In this document: piece after piece, positions 50,635-60,812 of the stretch
Layout: each line of letters opens with the position of its first letter
How positions within the stretch are numbered: position 1 is the first letter of the stretch
DNA from: Leekyejoonella antrihumi
GTDB lineage: Bacteria; Actinomycetota; Actinomycetes; Actinomycetales; Dermatophilaceae
Length of the DNA: 64,000 bases
NCBI RefSeq assembly: GCF_007845645.1
Contig: NZ_VCQV01000024.1
Coordinates: 1-64,000, forward strand
Reading direction: 5' to 3'
The notes under the pieces: model-generated
What the model was told of the DNA's origin: nothing
Databases searched by the model: none
The model's input: only the letters and a program-made list of their open reading frames with translations
Translations under genes and position numbers: made by a program

Positions 50635-51851
50635 CACGACCGCATACCCGCGGGGATGGCGGCCAGGTAGGCGGCGTGGTTGCGGGCGGTCTCGGCCACG
50701 CTGTCGCCACCGAACTTCTCCAGTGCCACCTTGGCGAGCACCAGCGCCACCATCGCCTCGGCGACGACGCCCGCAGCCGGCACGGCACACACATCGGAGC
50801 GCTGGTGAATCGCGGTCGCCGGTTCGTCGGATGACACGTCGATCGTGCGCAGTGCGCGCGGCACCGTCGAAATGGGTTTCATCGCCGCCCGGACGCGCAG
50901 TGGCTCACCGGTCGACATGCCTCCCTCGGTTCCCCCGGCCCGGTTGGACACCCGGCGGATGATCCCGTCCGAACGCACCATCTCGTCGTGCGCAGCGGAA
51001 CCGGGCCGAGCGGCGGTGCGATAGCCGTCGCCGACCTCGACCCCCTTGATCGCCTGGATCCCCATCAGGGCGCCAGCGAGCTCCGCGTCCAGCCGGCGGT
51101 CCCAGTGCACGTGCGACCCCAGACCCGGCGGCAGGCCGTAGGCGAGCACCTCGACCACACCTCCGAGGGTGTCCCCATCCTTCTTCGCCGCATCGATCGC
51201 CTCGATCATCGCCCGGGAACTGGCCGGGTCCAGCGACCGCACCGGGTCGGCGTCGAGCGCCGCCACGTCGCCCGGGCGGGGCAGCGAGGCGTCGTCGTCG
51301 CTGCCGACTCCGCCGATGGCCACGGTGTGCGAGACCAGGCGGATGCCGTAGGCCTGCTCCAGAAACGCCGCGGCCACCGCGCCGAGTCCCACCCGTGCGG
51401 CGGTCTCCCGGGCGGAGGCTCGTTCCAGCACCGGTCGCGCATCCTCGAAGCCGTACTTCTGCATGCCCACCAGATCCGCGTGACCGGGCCGCGGGCGAGT
51501 GAGCGCCTTGTTGCGCGCCAGCTCCTTCGGCGCGCCGACGTCGTCCGCGGACTGCAGCGCGCTCTCGTCGACCGGGTCGGGGCTCATCACGACCTCCCAC
51601 TTGGGCCACTCGGTGTTGGCGATGGTGAGCGCGATCGGCGATCCGAGGGTGAAGCCGTGTCGAACCCCGCCGACAAAGCTCACCTTGTCCTGCTCGAACT
51701 TCATTCGGGCACCACGGCCGTATCCCAGCCGCCGCCGTGCCAGCGCGGCAGCCACCCGCCCGCTGTCGATCTCCACGCCGGCCGGAAGGCCCTCCATGAC
51801 GGCCGTAAGGGCCGGGCCGTGTGACTCTCCCGCGGTCAACCATCGAAGCAT
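50631..51851 (-). CDS. aroC: chorismate synthase
   Basis: Last step to chorismate; needs reduced FMN. The 406 residues start [20 protein letters not shown] and contain [15 protein letters not shown] and [17 protein letters not shown], the family signatures. The ATG at 51851 is preceded by a gagga site. A 96-bp gap separates it from aroE. Confidence 0.97.
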   Translation of the reverse strand: MLRWLTAGESHGPALTAVMEGLPAGVEIDSGRVAAALARRRLGYGRGARMKFEQDKVSFVGGVRHGFTLGSPIALTIANTEWPKWEVVMSPDPVDESALQSADDVGAPKELARNKALTRPRPGHADLVGMQKYGFEDARPVLERASARETAARVGLGAVAAAFLEQAYGIRLVSHTVAIGGVGSDDDASLPRPGDVAALDADPVRSLDPASSRAMIEAIDAAKKDGDTLGGVVEVLAYGLPPGLGSHVHWDRRLDAELAGALMGIQAIKGVEVGDGYRTAARPGSAAHDEMVRSDGIIRRVSNRAGGTEGGMSTGEPLRVRAAMKPISTVPRALRTIDVSSDEPATAIHQRSDVCAVPAAGVVAEAMVALVLAKVALEKFGGDSVAETARNHAAYLAAIPAGMRSW

Positions 51852-51947
51852 GTGCCGATCCTCCCACGCGCCCGGAATGCGCCTGGACCCCGTCTCACAC
51901 GCGGGCGTCGCGGCTGCGACGGGCCGCACCTATCCGCCCTGTGGTGG

Positions 51948-52793
51948 CTACAACGACGACACCGCGGCCCGTCCGGCGGCCTGCATGGCGGCAAGTGGCG
52001 GCTCCAGACCGGTCATCAGGCGCACCTGCTGTGCCGCCTGATGGATCAGCATCTCGATGCCCGGCACCAGAACCGCGCCCCGCGCGGCGCCGACACGGGC
52101 GAGCATCGTCGGCCATCCGGCATACACCACGTCCAGCCAGATGGGTCTGGTGATCCGTTCGCTGTCGGACTTCTCGTCCTGAATGGCGGCGGCCAGCCCG
52201 TCCGCCGCGGCGGCCGGCACAGTGCTGACGACCAGTGCAGCGTGTGCGCAGGACGACGCGCCATCCGGCATCCGCCGAACCGCCGTCGTCATGCCGTGGT
52301 CTCGAGCCTGCGCGAGGGTCGACTCCCTGGCCCGCGAGCGGACGAGGAAGGTGACTCGGCGCACCCCGAAGGTTGCCAGTGCGGCAAGCACGGACCGCGC
52401 GGTCGCACCGGACCCGATGACGACGGCCTCGCCGCCGGGAAGGTCGATCCCAAGGCCCGCGTCGGCAAGCGACTGACGGATCCCATGCACGTCGGTGTTG
52501 TCACCGAACCATCCGTCGGTAGACCGGACCAACGTGTTGACCGAGCCGGTGCGCAGCGCCACGGAACTCGCCGACGAGGCCATCAGCAGGGCCTGTTCCT
52601 TCAGCGGCATGGTGAGCGACAGCCCTCTCCAGGTGTGATCCAGACCGGCCACAAACCCCTCCAGGCCGTGCGCGTCGACCTGGTGCCGGGTGTACTCCCA
52701 GTCGGTGAGCCCCAGCGCGTTGTACGCGGCGTGATGCAGCACCGGCGACAACGAGTGCTCGATCGGCTTCCCGAGCACCGCGGCCCGATGCAT
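51948..52793 (-). CDS. aroE: shikimate dehydrogenase
   Basis: NADPH-dependent reduction of 3-dehydroshikimate. The N-terminal substrate domain has GKPIEHSLSPVLHHAAYNAL and the catalytic Lys in LSLTMPLKEQAL; NTDVHGI follows, then the Rossmann domain with VVIGSGATARSVLAAL. The start at 52793 overlaps the mltG stop as TGATG, like several pairs in this window. An ATG at 52823 would add ten residues and lies 12 nt behind a gaggg site. 281 residues as annotated. Confidence 0.9.
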   Translation of the reverse strand: MHRAAVLGKPIEHSLSPVLHHAAYNALGLTDWEYTRHQVDAHGLEGFVAGLDHTWRGLSLTMPLKEQALLMASSASSVALRTGSVNTLVRSTDGWFGDNTDVHGIRQSLADAGLGIDLPGGEAVVIGSGATARSVLAALATFGVRRVTFLVRSRARESTLAQARDHGMTTAVRRMPDGASSCAHAALVVSTVPAAAADGLAAAIQDEKSDSERITRPIWLDVVYAGWPTMLARVGAARGAVLVPGIEMLIHQAAQQVRLMTGLEPPLAAMQAAGRAAVSSL

Positions 52794-53983
52794 CAGCACT
52801 TGCCCGGGTGAGCCCTGCACCATGCGTGGAACTTACCCTCGTTCACCTGCTGCTGTGAATAGGTGGTGGCAAACAACGTCTTGCCCGTCGCCTGGTTCAC
52901 CGTCACGAAGTACAGCCACGACCCACTCGCCGGATGCAGCGCGGCCGTGATGGCCGCCAGCCCGGGGTTGTTGATCGGGCCCGGCGGCAGCCCGCGGACC
53001 TTGTAGGTGTTGTACGGGCTGTTGCTCGCCCGCTGACCGTTCGTGGTCGTCACTGTGCCCCGCTGCCTCTCGGCGAAGTGCACCGTGGAGTCCATCTGCA
53101 GCGGCATACCGATCGCCAGCCGGTTCTGCACCACGCGCGCAACCTTCGGGCCGTCGCTGCCCAGGCGCGACTCCCCCTGCACCAGCGACGCCACCGTCAT
53201 GATGTGCAGCAGCTTGCCATCGGGTATCCCGAGGCTCGCCCGGTTGCTGTTGCCGAGCGCGACCATCATCTTGAGCTGCTGCTGGGCGGTCGCACCCTTG
53301 TCGAAGGTGTAGGTGGAGGGGAACAGGAAACCCTCGAGCTTGCCGCGCGCGGCGGCCGGCAGACCGAGTGTCCGCGGGTCGACCTTCCGGTAGTCGGCCA
53401 GGGGCACATGGGTCTTCTTGGACAGCAGCGCGAAGATCTCCTGGTCCCAGAGTCCCTCCCGAATCACGATCCCGTGGCTGACCAGCGCCGCCGGTTGCAG
53501 CATCAGCGTGATCGCCGCACTGGCACTCATGTGCTTGCGCAGGCGGTAGGTGCCCGGTTGGACCTGCGCGAACTTCGTGTTGCTGTTGGCGGTGCTCGCG
53601 AACGTCGTCGCGGACATCACCACGCCGGCCTTCTGCAAGGTCTGCCCGATGACGTATCCCGTGTCGCCGCGGTTGACCGTGATGTCTACCGAGCCCGTAC
53701 CGTTGCCGACGTAGTCGGTCGGTGCGCTGCTGGCGAAGTGCGGCAGCGCGTCCCGCAGCGCATACCCTCCCGCCCCGAGGACGAGGACGAAGGCGACCAG
53801 AATCGCGAGGCAGGAGCAGCCCGCCTTCCGGCGGGTGATCGGCTCGTGCCGGGTGCGGCCAGGAGTTCGACGCGAACGCCCCGGCTCCGTCGGCGCGGAA
53901 GCCCGATCACCCCCCTGCCCCGCCGACGCGGAAGCAGGATCACCGTCGTCGAAGATCGAGTCGGTGAGGTGGGGGTCGTTCAT
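52793..53983 (-). CDS. mltG: endolytic murein transglycosylase
   Basis: Cleaves nascent glycan strands at the membrane. The 396 residues comprise a cytoplasmic acidic/basic N-terminus of about 55 residues, one membrane helix (CLAILVAFVLVLGAGGYAL), a LysM-like part and the YceG catalytic domain with EGFLFPSTYTF and the catalytic glutamate in TVASLVQGESR. Its ATG overlaps the ruvX stop as TGATG. Position between ruvX and aroE is the usual one. Confidence 0.93.
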   Translation of the reverse strand: MNDPHLTDSIFDDGDPASASAGQGGDRASAPTEPGRSRRTPGRTRHEPITRRKAGCSCLAILVAFVLVLGAGGYALRDALPHFASSAPTDYVGNGTGSVDITVNRGDTGYVIGQTLQKAGVVMSATTFASTANSNTKFAQVQPGTYRLRKHMSASAAITLMLQPAALVSHGIVIREGLWDQEIFALLSKKTHVPLADYRKVDPRTLGLPAAARGKLEGFLFPSTYTFDKGATAQQQLKMMVALGNSNRASLGIPDGKLLHIMTVASLVQGESRLGSDGPKVARVVQNRLAIGMPLQMDSTVHFAERQRGTVTTTNGQRASNSPYNTYKVRGLPPGPINNPGLAAITAALHPASGSWLYFVTVNQATGKTLFATTYSQQQVNEGKFHAWCRAHPGKC

Positions 53984-54492
53984 CAGGACTGCCCTTCTGC
54001 GTTCGCCCGCCTTGAGCGATGCCGTGGTTTACGTCCCCCCACAGACTCTCCGGCAGGGTTGCCGGAATTGCGCTCGGAGTCAAGCGCGACTTGCAGAATC
54101 AGCACAGCTGCCTGCTGATCGATCATCTTGCGGCTCGCCCGCTGGTCCACGCCGGCGTCTCGCATGGCGCGGTGCGCGTCGACGGTGGTGAGGCGTTCGT
54201 CGACCAGCCGCACCGGCACCCCCGGTAGCCGGCGATGCAGCTCGGTGGCCCAGGCTCGCGCGATCTGCGCGGCCGGTCCCTCATCTCCGGAGAGGGTCAG
54301 CGGCAGACCGACGACCACCTCGATCGCGTTGCGGTCATGGACCTCCAGCACGACTGCGTCGAGGTCGGTGCCCTTGGCGGGCGCTCGGGTGAGGGTGGCG
54401 ACCGGGGTCGCGATCGCCCCTGCCGGGTCACAGGCGGCCACGCCCACGCGCACCGAGCCGACATCGACCCCCAGTCGCACTCCGTCCCTCAT
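53983..54492 (-). CDS. ruvX: RuvX/YqgF Holliday-junction resolvase-like protein
   Basis: An RNase H-fold nuclease, probably acting on 16S rRNA precursor or recombination intermediates. The 169 residues start RLGVDVGSVRVGVAACDP and carry GLPLTLSGDEGPAA and DERLTTVDAHRAM with the acidic active-site residues. The C-terminal tail of about 25 residues is basic. The ATG at 54492 overlaps the alaS stop as ATGA. Confidence 0.93.
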   Translation of the reverse strand: MRDGVRLGVDVGSVRVGVAACDPAGAIATPVATLTRAPAKGTDLDAVVLEVHDRNAIEVVVGLPLTLSGDEGPAAQIARAWATELHRRLPGVPVRLVDERLTTVDAHRAMRDAGVDQRASRKMIDQQAAVLILQVALDSERNSGNPAGESVGGRKPRHRSRRANAEGQS

Positions 54493-57206
54493 CGCGAGGT
54501 GACGGCCTCTCCCACGGCATGCTCGACATCGGTGAGCGCGTCGGACACCTTGCCGACGTCGCTGCCGCCGCCCTGAGCCAGGTCGGGCTTGCCACCACCG
54601 CCACCGCCGAGCGTCTTCGCGGCGATCTTCACCAGGTCGCCGGCCCGCACGCCCCACTCGCGCGCCGGCCCGTTCGTGGCCACCACGATGACCGGGCGGT
54701 CCCCGGCGGTGCCGGTGACGGCAACGACCGCGGGCGCGTCGTCTCCGAGTCGAGCCCGCAGGTCGGTCGCCAGGCTGCGCACCTGGTCACCGGAGACGTC
54801 ACCGGCCTGGTAGCCGACGAAACGCACGCCGAAGACGTCCCTTGCCTGGTCGGCCACGGAGCCGGCCGCCGCCAGCGCCTTCTCCTGCTTGAGCCGGCCT
54901 ATCTCCCGCTCGGCGTCCTTGACCCGGGTGAGCAGGTCGCTGATCCGTTCAGGCAGCTCGGCCGGCGCGACCTTCACCAGGCTCGAGATCTCACTGACGA
55001 TTGCACGCTCCTTGGCGAGGTAGCGCAGCGCGTCGATGCCGACGAAGGCCTCGACGCGACGCACGCCCGAGCCGACGGATGACTCACCGAGGATGCTGAG
55101 TGCGCCGACCTGTGAGGAGTGCGACACGTGGGTGCCACCGCACAGCTCACGTGACCACGGCCCACCGATCTGCACGACGCGTACCTGCTCGTCATACGTC
55201 TCGCCGAAGAGTGCCAGCGCTCCCCACTCACGCGCTTCCGGCAGCGACATGTATTGCGCACTCACCGGAAGGTCCTGTCGCACAGCGAGGTTGGCGACCT
55301 CTTCGATCTCCGAACGGGTCTCCGTGGACAGCGAGGAGCTCCACGCGAAGTCGAGTCGCAGGTAGCCGGGCTTGTTGTAGGAACCGGACTGCAGCGCCGA
55401 CTTGCCCAGCACCTGGCGCAGCGCAGCGTGCACGACGTGCGTGCCGGAGTGTGCCTGGCACGCCGAGAGCCGCCAGTCGGGATCCACCTTCGTCTCGACG
55501 CTCTGGCCGACCTGCACCGGCCCGTCCTGCACCTCGACGGTGTGCACGACCAATCCCTTGACCGGCCGCTGGACGTCGAGCACCTTCAGGGTGCCGGCGG
55601 GTGTGGTGATGATGCCCGAGTCGGCGATCTGGCCACCGGACTCGGCATAGAATGTGGTGCGGTCGAGCACGACCTGTCCCGTCGCCCCTGGCACCAGCTC
55701 CTTGGTCTCGTCTCCATCCAGGACCAGCCCGCGCACGGTGGCCTCGCAGGCCAGACCGTCATAGGCCCGCCAGTCGGTGGCGCCGAGCTCGCGCAGCTTC
55801 TTCCAGACCTCGGTGTGCGCGTGCCCGGACTTCTTGGACTTGGCGTCCGCCTTCGCCCGGTCCCGCTGCTGCTGCATCAACCGCTTGAACCCGGCGCCGT
55901 CGACCTCGACGCCCTGCTCCTGCGCCATCTCCAGGGTCAGGTCGATGGGGAAACCGTAGGTGTCATGGAGCGCGAACGCCTCCTCGCCGGACAGCGTCGC
56001 GCCACGACCGCCACCGACCGAGGCAGCCGACTGCTTCGCCTTGGTCACCGCGATGTCCAGGATCGTCGTGCCTTGGTCGAGGGTGCGGCGGAACGCCTCC
56101 TCCTCCCCGTAGGCGATCTGGCTGATCCTCGCGAAATCGGTCTCGAGCTCGGGGTAGGACTGCTTCATCCGCTCCATGCTGATCGGCAGCAGCTCGGGCA
56201 GGGCCTTGCCGCCATAGCCCAGCAGGCGCATCGAGCGGACCGCCCGGCGCAGCATCCGGCGCACGACATAGCCGCGACCCTCGTTGCCCGGGGTCACCCC
56301 GTCACCGATCAGCATCAGCGCGGACCGGACGTGGTCCGCCACCACCCGTAAGTGGACGTCGTCGGGGTGGCTGTGCGCCGCGTCATGGCTCGAATGCTCG
56401 CCGTACTTCTTGCCGGTCATCTCCGCGGCACGGTCCAGCACCGGGTAGACCTCGTCGATCTCGTAGAGGTTGTCGACGCCCTGCAGCAGGCACGCCATCC
56501 GCTCCAAGCCCATGCCGGTGTCGATGTTGCGGTTCGGCAGCTCGCCGGCGATGTCGAAGTCGGCCTTGCTGCGCACCGCCGACAGGTCGTACTGCATGAA
56601 GACCAGGTTCCAGATCTCCATGTACCGGTCCTCGTCGACCGCCGGGCCGCCCGGTGCGCCATACTCCTGCCCGCGGTCGAAGAAGATCTCCGAGCAGGGC
56701 CCACCGGGGCCGGGCACGCCCATGTGCCAGTAGTTGTCGTCCTCGTCACGGCGGGTGATGCGGTCGGCCGGTATCCCGATGACGTCCCGCCAGAGCGCGA
56801 ACGCCTCGTCGTCGTCCCGGAACACGGTCGGCCACAGCCGTTCCGGGTCCAGGCCGTAGCCACCTTCGGGCTGCGACGTGGTCAGGAGCCCCCAGGCGAA
56901 CTCGATGGCACCCTGCTTGAAGTAGTCACCGAAGCTGAAGTTGCCGTTCATCTGGAAGAACGTGCCGTGCCGGGAGGTCTTGCCGACCTCCTCGATGTCA
57001 CCGGTGCGCACGCACTTTTGCACCGTGGTGGCGCGCGACCACGGCGGGGTCTGCTGGCCGAGGAAGTACGGCTTGAACGGGACCATGCCGGCGTTGACGA
57101 ACAGCAGGTTCGGGTCGTCGTAGATGAGCGGTGCACTCGCGACGACGGTGTGGCCCTTGCTCTCGAAGTACGTCAGCCAGCGTCGCCGGATCTCAGCGGT
57201 TTCCAT
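54489..57206 (-). CDS. alaS: alanyl-tRNA synthetase
   Basis: Charges tRNA-Ala. The 905 residues run from the class II core (RRRWLTYFESKGHTVVAS; PGPGGPCSEIFFD) through the tRNA-recognition and editing domains (HSGTHVVHAAL; CGGTHVSHSS, zinc ligands) to the C-terminal DHHA1 domain with the glycine run GGGGGGKPDLAQGGG. The ATG at 57206 (METAEIRRRW) follows an aggaca site; upstream frame continuation is not conserved. Confidence 0.97.
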   Translation of the reverse strand: METAEIRRRWLTYFESKGHTVVASAPLIYDDPNLLFVNAGMVPFKPYFLGQQTPPWSRATTVQKCVRTGDIEEVGKTSRHGTFFQMNGNFSFGDYFKQGAIEFAWGLLTTSQPEGGYGLDPERLWPTVFRDDDEAFALWRDVIGIPADRITRRDEDDNYWHMGVPGPGGPCSEIFFDRGQEYGAPGGPAVDEDRYMEIWNLVFMQYDLSAVRSKADFDIAGELPNRNIDTGMGLERMACLLQGVDNLYEIDEVYPVLDRAAEMTGKKYGEHSSHDAAHSHPDDVHLRVVADHVRSALMLIGDGVTPGNEGRGYVVRRMLRRAVRSMRLLGYGGKALPELLPISMERMKQSYPELETDFARISQIAYGEEEAFRRTLDQGTTILDIAVTKAKQSAASVGGGRGATLSGEEAFALHDTYGFPIDLTLEMAQEQGVEVDGAGFKRLMQQQRDRAKADAKSKKSGHAHTEVWKKLRELGATDWRAYDGLACEATVRGLVLDGDETKELVPGATGQVVLDRTTFYAESGGQIADSGIITTPAGTLKVLDVQRPVKGLVVHTVEVQDGPVQVGQSVETKVDPDWRLSACQAHSGTHVVHAALRQVLGKSALQSGSYNKPGYLRLDFAWSSSLSTETRSEIEEVANLAVRQDLPVSAQYMSLPEAREWGALALFGETYDEQVRVVQIGGPWSRELCGGTHVSHSSQVGALSILGESSVGSGVRRVEAFVGIDALRYLAKERAIVSEISSLVKVAPAELPERISDLLTRVKDAEREIGRLKQEKALAAAGSVADQARDVFGVRFVGYQAGDVSGDQVRSLATDLRARLGDDAPAVVAVTGTAGDRPVIVVATNGPAREWGVRAGDLVKIAAKTLGGGGGGKPDLAQGGGSDVGKVSDALTDVEHAVGEAVTSR

Positions 57207-57364
57207 GAAGATGTCCTCTTGGGGTTCGGGGAGCGATCGGGTGGGCAGGGACGGGCTCAGCGGCCCTCGGTAGCTCGGGTGCACGCTATCGCGCACACCC
57301 CGGCCCACTGCGGCATCGCATCTCCTCGACTCACCCGAAACAGCCTACCGGCAGACGCAGCAGT

Positions 57365-57396
57365 GGTCCCGGGTGCACCCTTGCGCATCCGGGACC
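57365..57396 (-). terminator. hairpin behind the opp operon
   Basis: Stem ggtcccgg/ccgggacc (8 bp, 16-nt loop), 21 nt after the oppF stop. It separates the peptide transporter from alaS. Confidence 0.55.
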
Positions 57397-57416
57397 GCTA
57401 CCGACCTCCCTTGTGG

Positions 57417-58493
57417 TCAACCCGCCAGATCGGACCTGACCTCCGGGAAGTGGCACGCCACCTGGTGGCTTTCCTCCCCCTTGACCTGGTCGAGCGTCGG
57501 GACCTCGGTGGCACAGATCTCCTGCGCCTTCCAGCAACGGGTCCGAAAGACACAGCCCGACGGCGGGTTCTGCGGGCTCGGCAGGTCTCCGGTCAGCAGA
57601 ATCCGCTCACGGGCGCCGGCCTTCAGCGGGTCCGGGATCGGGACGGCCGACATCAGCGCGTGGGTGTAGGGGTGCTGCGGGCGCTCGTAGAGCGTGTCGC
57701 GGTCGGCGACCTCCATGATCTTGCCGAGATACATCACCACGACCCGGTCGGAGATGTGCCGCACGACGGACAGGTCGTGCGCGACGAAGATGTAGGCCAT
57801 CTGCTGCTCGTCCTGGATCTCCTCCAGCAGGTTGACCACCTGCGCCTGGATGGAGACGTCGAGTGCTGACACCGGCTCGTCGCACACGATGAGCTGCGGC
57901 TTGAGGGCGATCGCGCGCGCCACGCCGATGCGCTGACGCTGGCCACCGGAGAACTCGTGCGGGAAGCGGTTGTAGTGCTCGGGGTTGAGCCCGACACGCG
58001 CCATCAGTTCCTGCACGGCCTTCTTCACCCCGCCCTCGGGCTTGACCTTCTGGATGACGAACGGCGCCGAGATCACCTTGCCGACCGTGTGCCGGGGGTT
58101 CAGCGAGCCGAACGGGTCCTGGAAGATCATCTGCATCTCGCGCCGCAGCTTCTGCAGCTCGGTGCCCTTGACGTGGGTGATGTCCTGGCCGGCGAACTCG
58201 ATCTTTCCGCCGGTGGGCTCCAGCAGCTTGAGCATCGTGCGACCGGCTGTCGACTTGCCGCAGCCGGACTCGCCCACGAGCCCGATCGTCTCGCCCCGGT
58301 GCACCTCGAGCGAGATCCCGTCGACCGCCTTCACCGGTGCGTCCGGACGGCGAATGATGCCCGGCTTCATCTGCGGGAAGTGCTTCTGCAGGTCGGTGAT
58401 CTTCAGGACGGTCTCGCCGACCTTCACCTGACGGGCACCCGCGAGGGCGTCGTCCGTGGCCACACTGGTCCCGGAATCGTCCAGCTCGCTCAT
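57417..58493 (-). CDS. oppF: oligopeptide ABC transporter ATPase (OppF-type)
   Basis: A 358-residue ATPase of an Opp/Dpp/Nik importer: Walker A GESGCGKSTAG, FQDPFGSLNPRHTVGK, signature EFSGGQRQRIGVARAI, Walker B LIVCDEPVSALD, and the C-terminal oligopeptide-type extension with four cysteines (SGCVFRTRCWKAQEICATE), which in OppD/DppD relatives bind an iron-sulfur cluster. The ATG overlaps the oppD stop as ATGA. Confidence 0.92.
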   Translation of the reverse strand: MSELDDSGTSVATDDALAGARQVKVGETVLKITDLQKHFPQMKPGIIRRPDAPVKAVDGISLEVHRGETIGLVGESGCGKSTAGRTMLKLLEPTGGKIEFAGQDITHVKGTELQKLRREMQMIFQDPFGSLNPRHTVGKVISAPFVIQKVKPEGGVKKAVQELMARVGLNPEHYNRFPHEFSGGQRQRIGVARAIALKPQLIVCDEPVSALDVSIQAQVVNLLEEIQDEQQMAYIFVAHDLSVVRHISDRVVVMYLGKIMEVADRDTLYERPQHPYTHALMSAVPIPDPLKAGARERILLTGDLPSPQNPPSGCVFRTRCWKAQEICATEVPTLDQVKGEESHQVACHFPEVRSDLAG

Positions 58494-59587
58494 GCCTGCG
58501 CCTCCTGTCCTGCTGACGGATCCTGATCGCTGCCACCACGGATCTCGATTCGGTCCGCCTCCGTCAGGAAGCACCGCGCGTGCTGCAGATGACCCATTGC
58601 GAACAGCTCCGGCTCCTCGGTCCTGCACCGGTCTCCCGGCACCCGGTCACGGTAGGTACACCGCGGACTGAAGGCACAGCCCGGGGGCAGGTTGATCAGC
58701 GACGGCGGGTTCCCGGGGATCGGGTCGAGCCGGTCCTGCCGGGCCTGGTCCAGCCGGGGCATCGAGTTCAGCAGCCCCCAGGTGTAGGGGTGCTGCGGCT
58801 GACCGAAGGTGTCAATGACGTCGCCCTGCTCGACCGCCCGACCGCCATACATCACCATGATGTCGTCGGCGATGTCGGCGACCACGCCCAGGTCGTGCGT
58901 GATGATGATGATGGCGGAGTGGAACTCCTTCTGCAGGTCGACCATCAGCTCGAGGATCTGCGCCTGGACGGTCACGTCCAGCGCTGTCGTCGGCTCGTCG
59001 GCGATCAGCAGCTTCGGGTCGTTCATCAGGGCCATCGCCACCATGGCACGCTGCCGCATGCCGCCGGAGAACTGGTGCGGATAGCTGTCGACCCGCACCT
59101 TCGGGTTGGGGATCCCGACGCGCGACAGCATGTCGATGGTCTTCTCGCGCGCCTCATGCTTCTTGGCGTCCGGGTGGTGCACCCGGTAGGCCTCGATGAT
59201 CTGGTTGCCCACGGTGTAGTAGGGGTGCATCGCCGAGAGCGGGTCCTGGAAGATCATTGCGACGTCCTTGCCGCGCAGTTTGCGCAGCCGGGACTCGGAC
59301 GCCTCCATGAGGTCCTCGCCGTCGAGCAGCACCTGACCGGAGGTCACCGCGGAGGAGCCGCGGTGCAGCCCCATGATCGCCTGGCTGGTCACGGACTTGC
59401 CGGAGCCGGACTCCCCCACGATGCCGAGGGTCTTACCGGCTTCCACGTCGAAGGTCACCCCGTCGACGGACTTGACCAGCCCGTCGTCGGTCGGGAAGTG
59501 CACGTGCAGGTCGTTGACCTGCAGCAGGGGCCCGGCGGAGTTCCCGGTCGGCCTGTCGGCGTTCAGGGTCGTGTTCTGTGTCGTCAT
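58490..59587 (-). CDS. oppD: oligopeptide ABC transporter ATPase (OppD-type)
   Basis: Partner ATPase, 365 residues: Walker [28 protein letters not shown], signature [16 protein letters not shown], Walker [17 protein letters not shown] and an extension with cysteines ([18 protein letters not shown]). The ATG at 59587 follows a gaaggaagag site; a GTG four codons earlier is possible. It begins 13 nt after the oppB stop. Confidence 0.92.
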   Translation of the reverse strand: MTTQNTTLNADRPTGNSAGPLLQVNDLHVHFPTDDGLVKSVDGVTFDVEAGKTLGIVGESGSGKSVTSQAIMGLHRGSSAVTSGQVLLDGEDLMEASESRLRKLRGKDVAMIFQDPLSAMHPYYTVGNQIIEAYRVHHPDAKKHEAREKTIDMLSRVGIPNPKVRVDSYPHQFSGGMRQRAMVAMALMNDPKLLIADEPTTALDVTVQAQILELMVDLQKEFHSAIIIITHDLGVVADIADDIMVMYGGRAVEQGDVIDTFGQPQHPYTWGLLNSMPRLDQARQDRLDPIPGNPPSLINLPPGCAFSPRCTYRDRVPGDRCRTEEPELFAMGHLQHARCFLTEADRIEIRGGSDQDPSAGQEAQA

Positions 59588-59600
59588 CTCTTCCTTCACC

Positions 59601-60614
59601 TCAGGCCAGCGTCACGCGAGGATCGATCAGGCCGTAGAGCACATCGACGATGATGTTGGCGACCACCACGAAACTGGCTATGAGGATAACGATGCCGACG
59701 TTGGTCGGCAGGTCGTAGGTCGTGGCGGCCTGCACCGCGAGCTTGCCGACGCCGGGGTAGTTGAAGACCTGCTCGGTGATGATCGCACCGCCCAGCAGCA
59801 GCCCCAGGTCCAGTCCGGCCTGAGTCACGATCGGGGTCAGCGCTGCGCGCAGGGTGTGCTTGAAGAGGATCTTGCGTGGTGCCAGACCCTTCGCCTTGGC
59901 CGTGCGCAAGTAGTCCTCCCCCATCGACTCCAGCATGAACGCACGGGTCAGCCGCACATAGCCGGCCAGGTAGACCAGGGCGAGCGTGATCGCCGGGAGC
60001 ACCAGGCCTTGCAGCCACAGCAGTGGATCCTGGGTGAGTGGCGTATAGACCGGGACGGGGAACAGCCCCCATTTCAGCGCGATGAACTGGTAGATGAACA
60101 GGCCGATGAAGAACGTCGGGAACGCATAGGCAACCAACGCGGCACTGACGAGCAGTTTGTCCAGGAACTTGCCTCTGCGCAGTGCGGCGATGATGCCGAA
60201 GCTGATCCCGAAGACCATCCACAGCACGAAGGCGGCAAGTGCCAGCGAGGCCGAGACGGGGATCCGGGGGCCCAACTCGGAGCTGACCGTTTCGGCATTC
60301 AACGGCGAGTAGCCCAGGCAGGGCGCCGGACAGGTCGCGATGGTCTCCGGCGCACTTTTACGCAGCGATGCGTCCTCGGGGAACTCGCGACCGGCGACGA
60401 TCCCCTTCACGAACTGCCCCCACTGCACGATCATCGGCTTGTCATAGCCGAGCGCCTTGCTGTTCTGCTCGATGAGAGCAGGGGAACAGATCTTGCCGCA
60501 GCTGAGGCGGGCGGGGTTGACCGGTGATGCGAAGAAGAGGATGAAGGTCACCAGGCTCACCAGCAGAAGCATGATGATGCCGGAGAACACACGGCGGATG
60601 ATATAGGCGAACAT
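59601..60614 (-). CDS. oppB: oligopeptide ABC transporter permease (OppB-type)
   Basis: A 337-residue permease: N-terminal helix FSGIIMLLLVSLVTFILFFA, a periplasmic segment with three cysteines (SCGKICSPA, CPAPC), then the binding-protein-dependent transport domain with YVRLTRAFMLESMGEDYLRTA and its EAA-like loop AKGLAPRKILFKHTLR. It is the first transporter gene after the terminator that follows oppA. Confidence 0.93.
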   Translation of the reverse strand: MFAYIIRRVFSGIIMLLLVSLVTFILFFASPVNPARLSCGKICSPALIEQNSKALGYDKPMIVQWGQFVKGIVAGREFPEDASLRKSAPETIATCPAPCLGYSPLNAETVSSELGPRIPVSASLALAAFVLWMVFGISFGIIAALRRGKFLDKLLVSAALVAYAFPTFFIGLFIYQFIALKWGLFPVPVYTPLTQDPLLWLQGLVLPAITLALVYLAGYVRLTRAFMLESMGEDYLRTAKAKGLAPRKILFKHTLRAALTPIVTQAGLDLGLLLGGAIITEQVFNYPGVGKLAVQAATTYDLPTNVGIVILIASFVVVANIIVDVLYGLIDPRVTLA

Positions 60615-60748
60615 AGACGTGCCCGGTGGGCACTCCTCTCAAGCTTGATGCGAACTGCGGCGCTGTCGCAAGGGGATTCGACTGTCCGAGCCTGAAGTGG
60701 ACCGCACCTTCACGGCCACCGGCGACGGTGGTTTCGTCACCTCACCCT

Positions 60749-60788
60749 CGGTCCGGTCGTCGAGCGCGGAGGCTCGACGACCGGACCG
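60749..60788 (-). terminator. strong hairpin between oppA and oppB
   Basis: A perfect 17-bp inverted repeat (cggtccggtcgtcgagc and its complement) with a 6-nt loop, 24 nt behind the oppA stop. It is expected to stop part of the transcripts, so that OppA is made in excess of the permease and ATPases. Confidence 0.8.
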
Positions 60789-60812
60789 GGGGGTCGGATC
60801 GGACTGACTTCG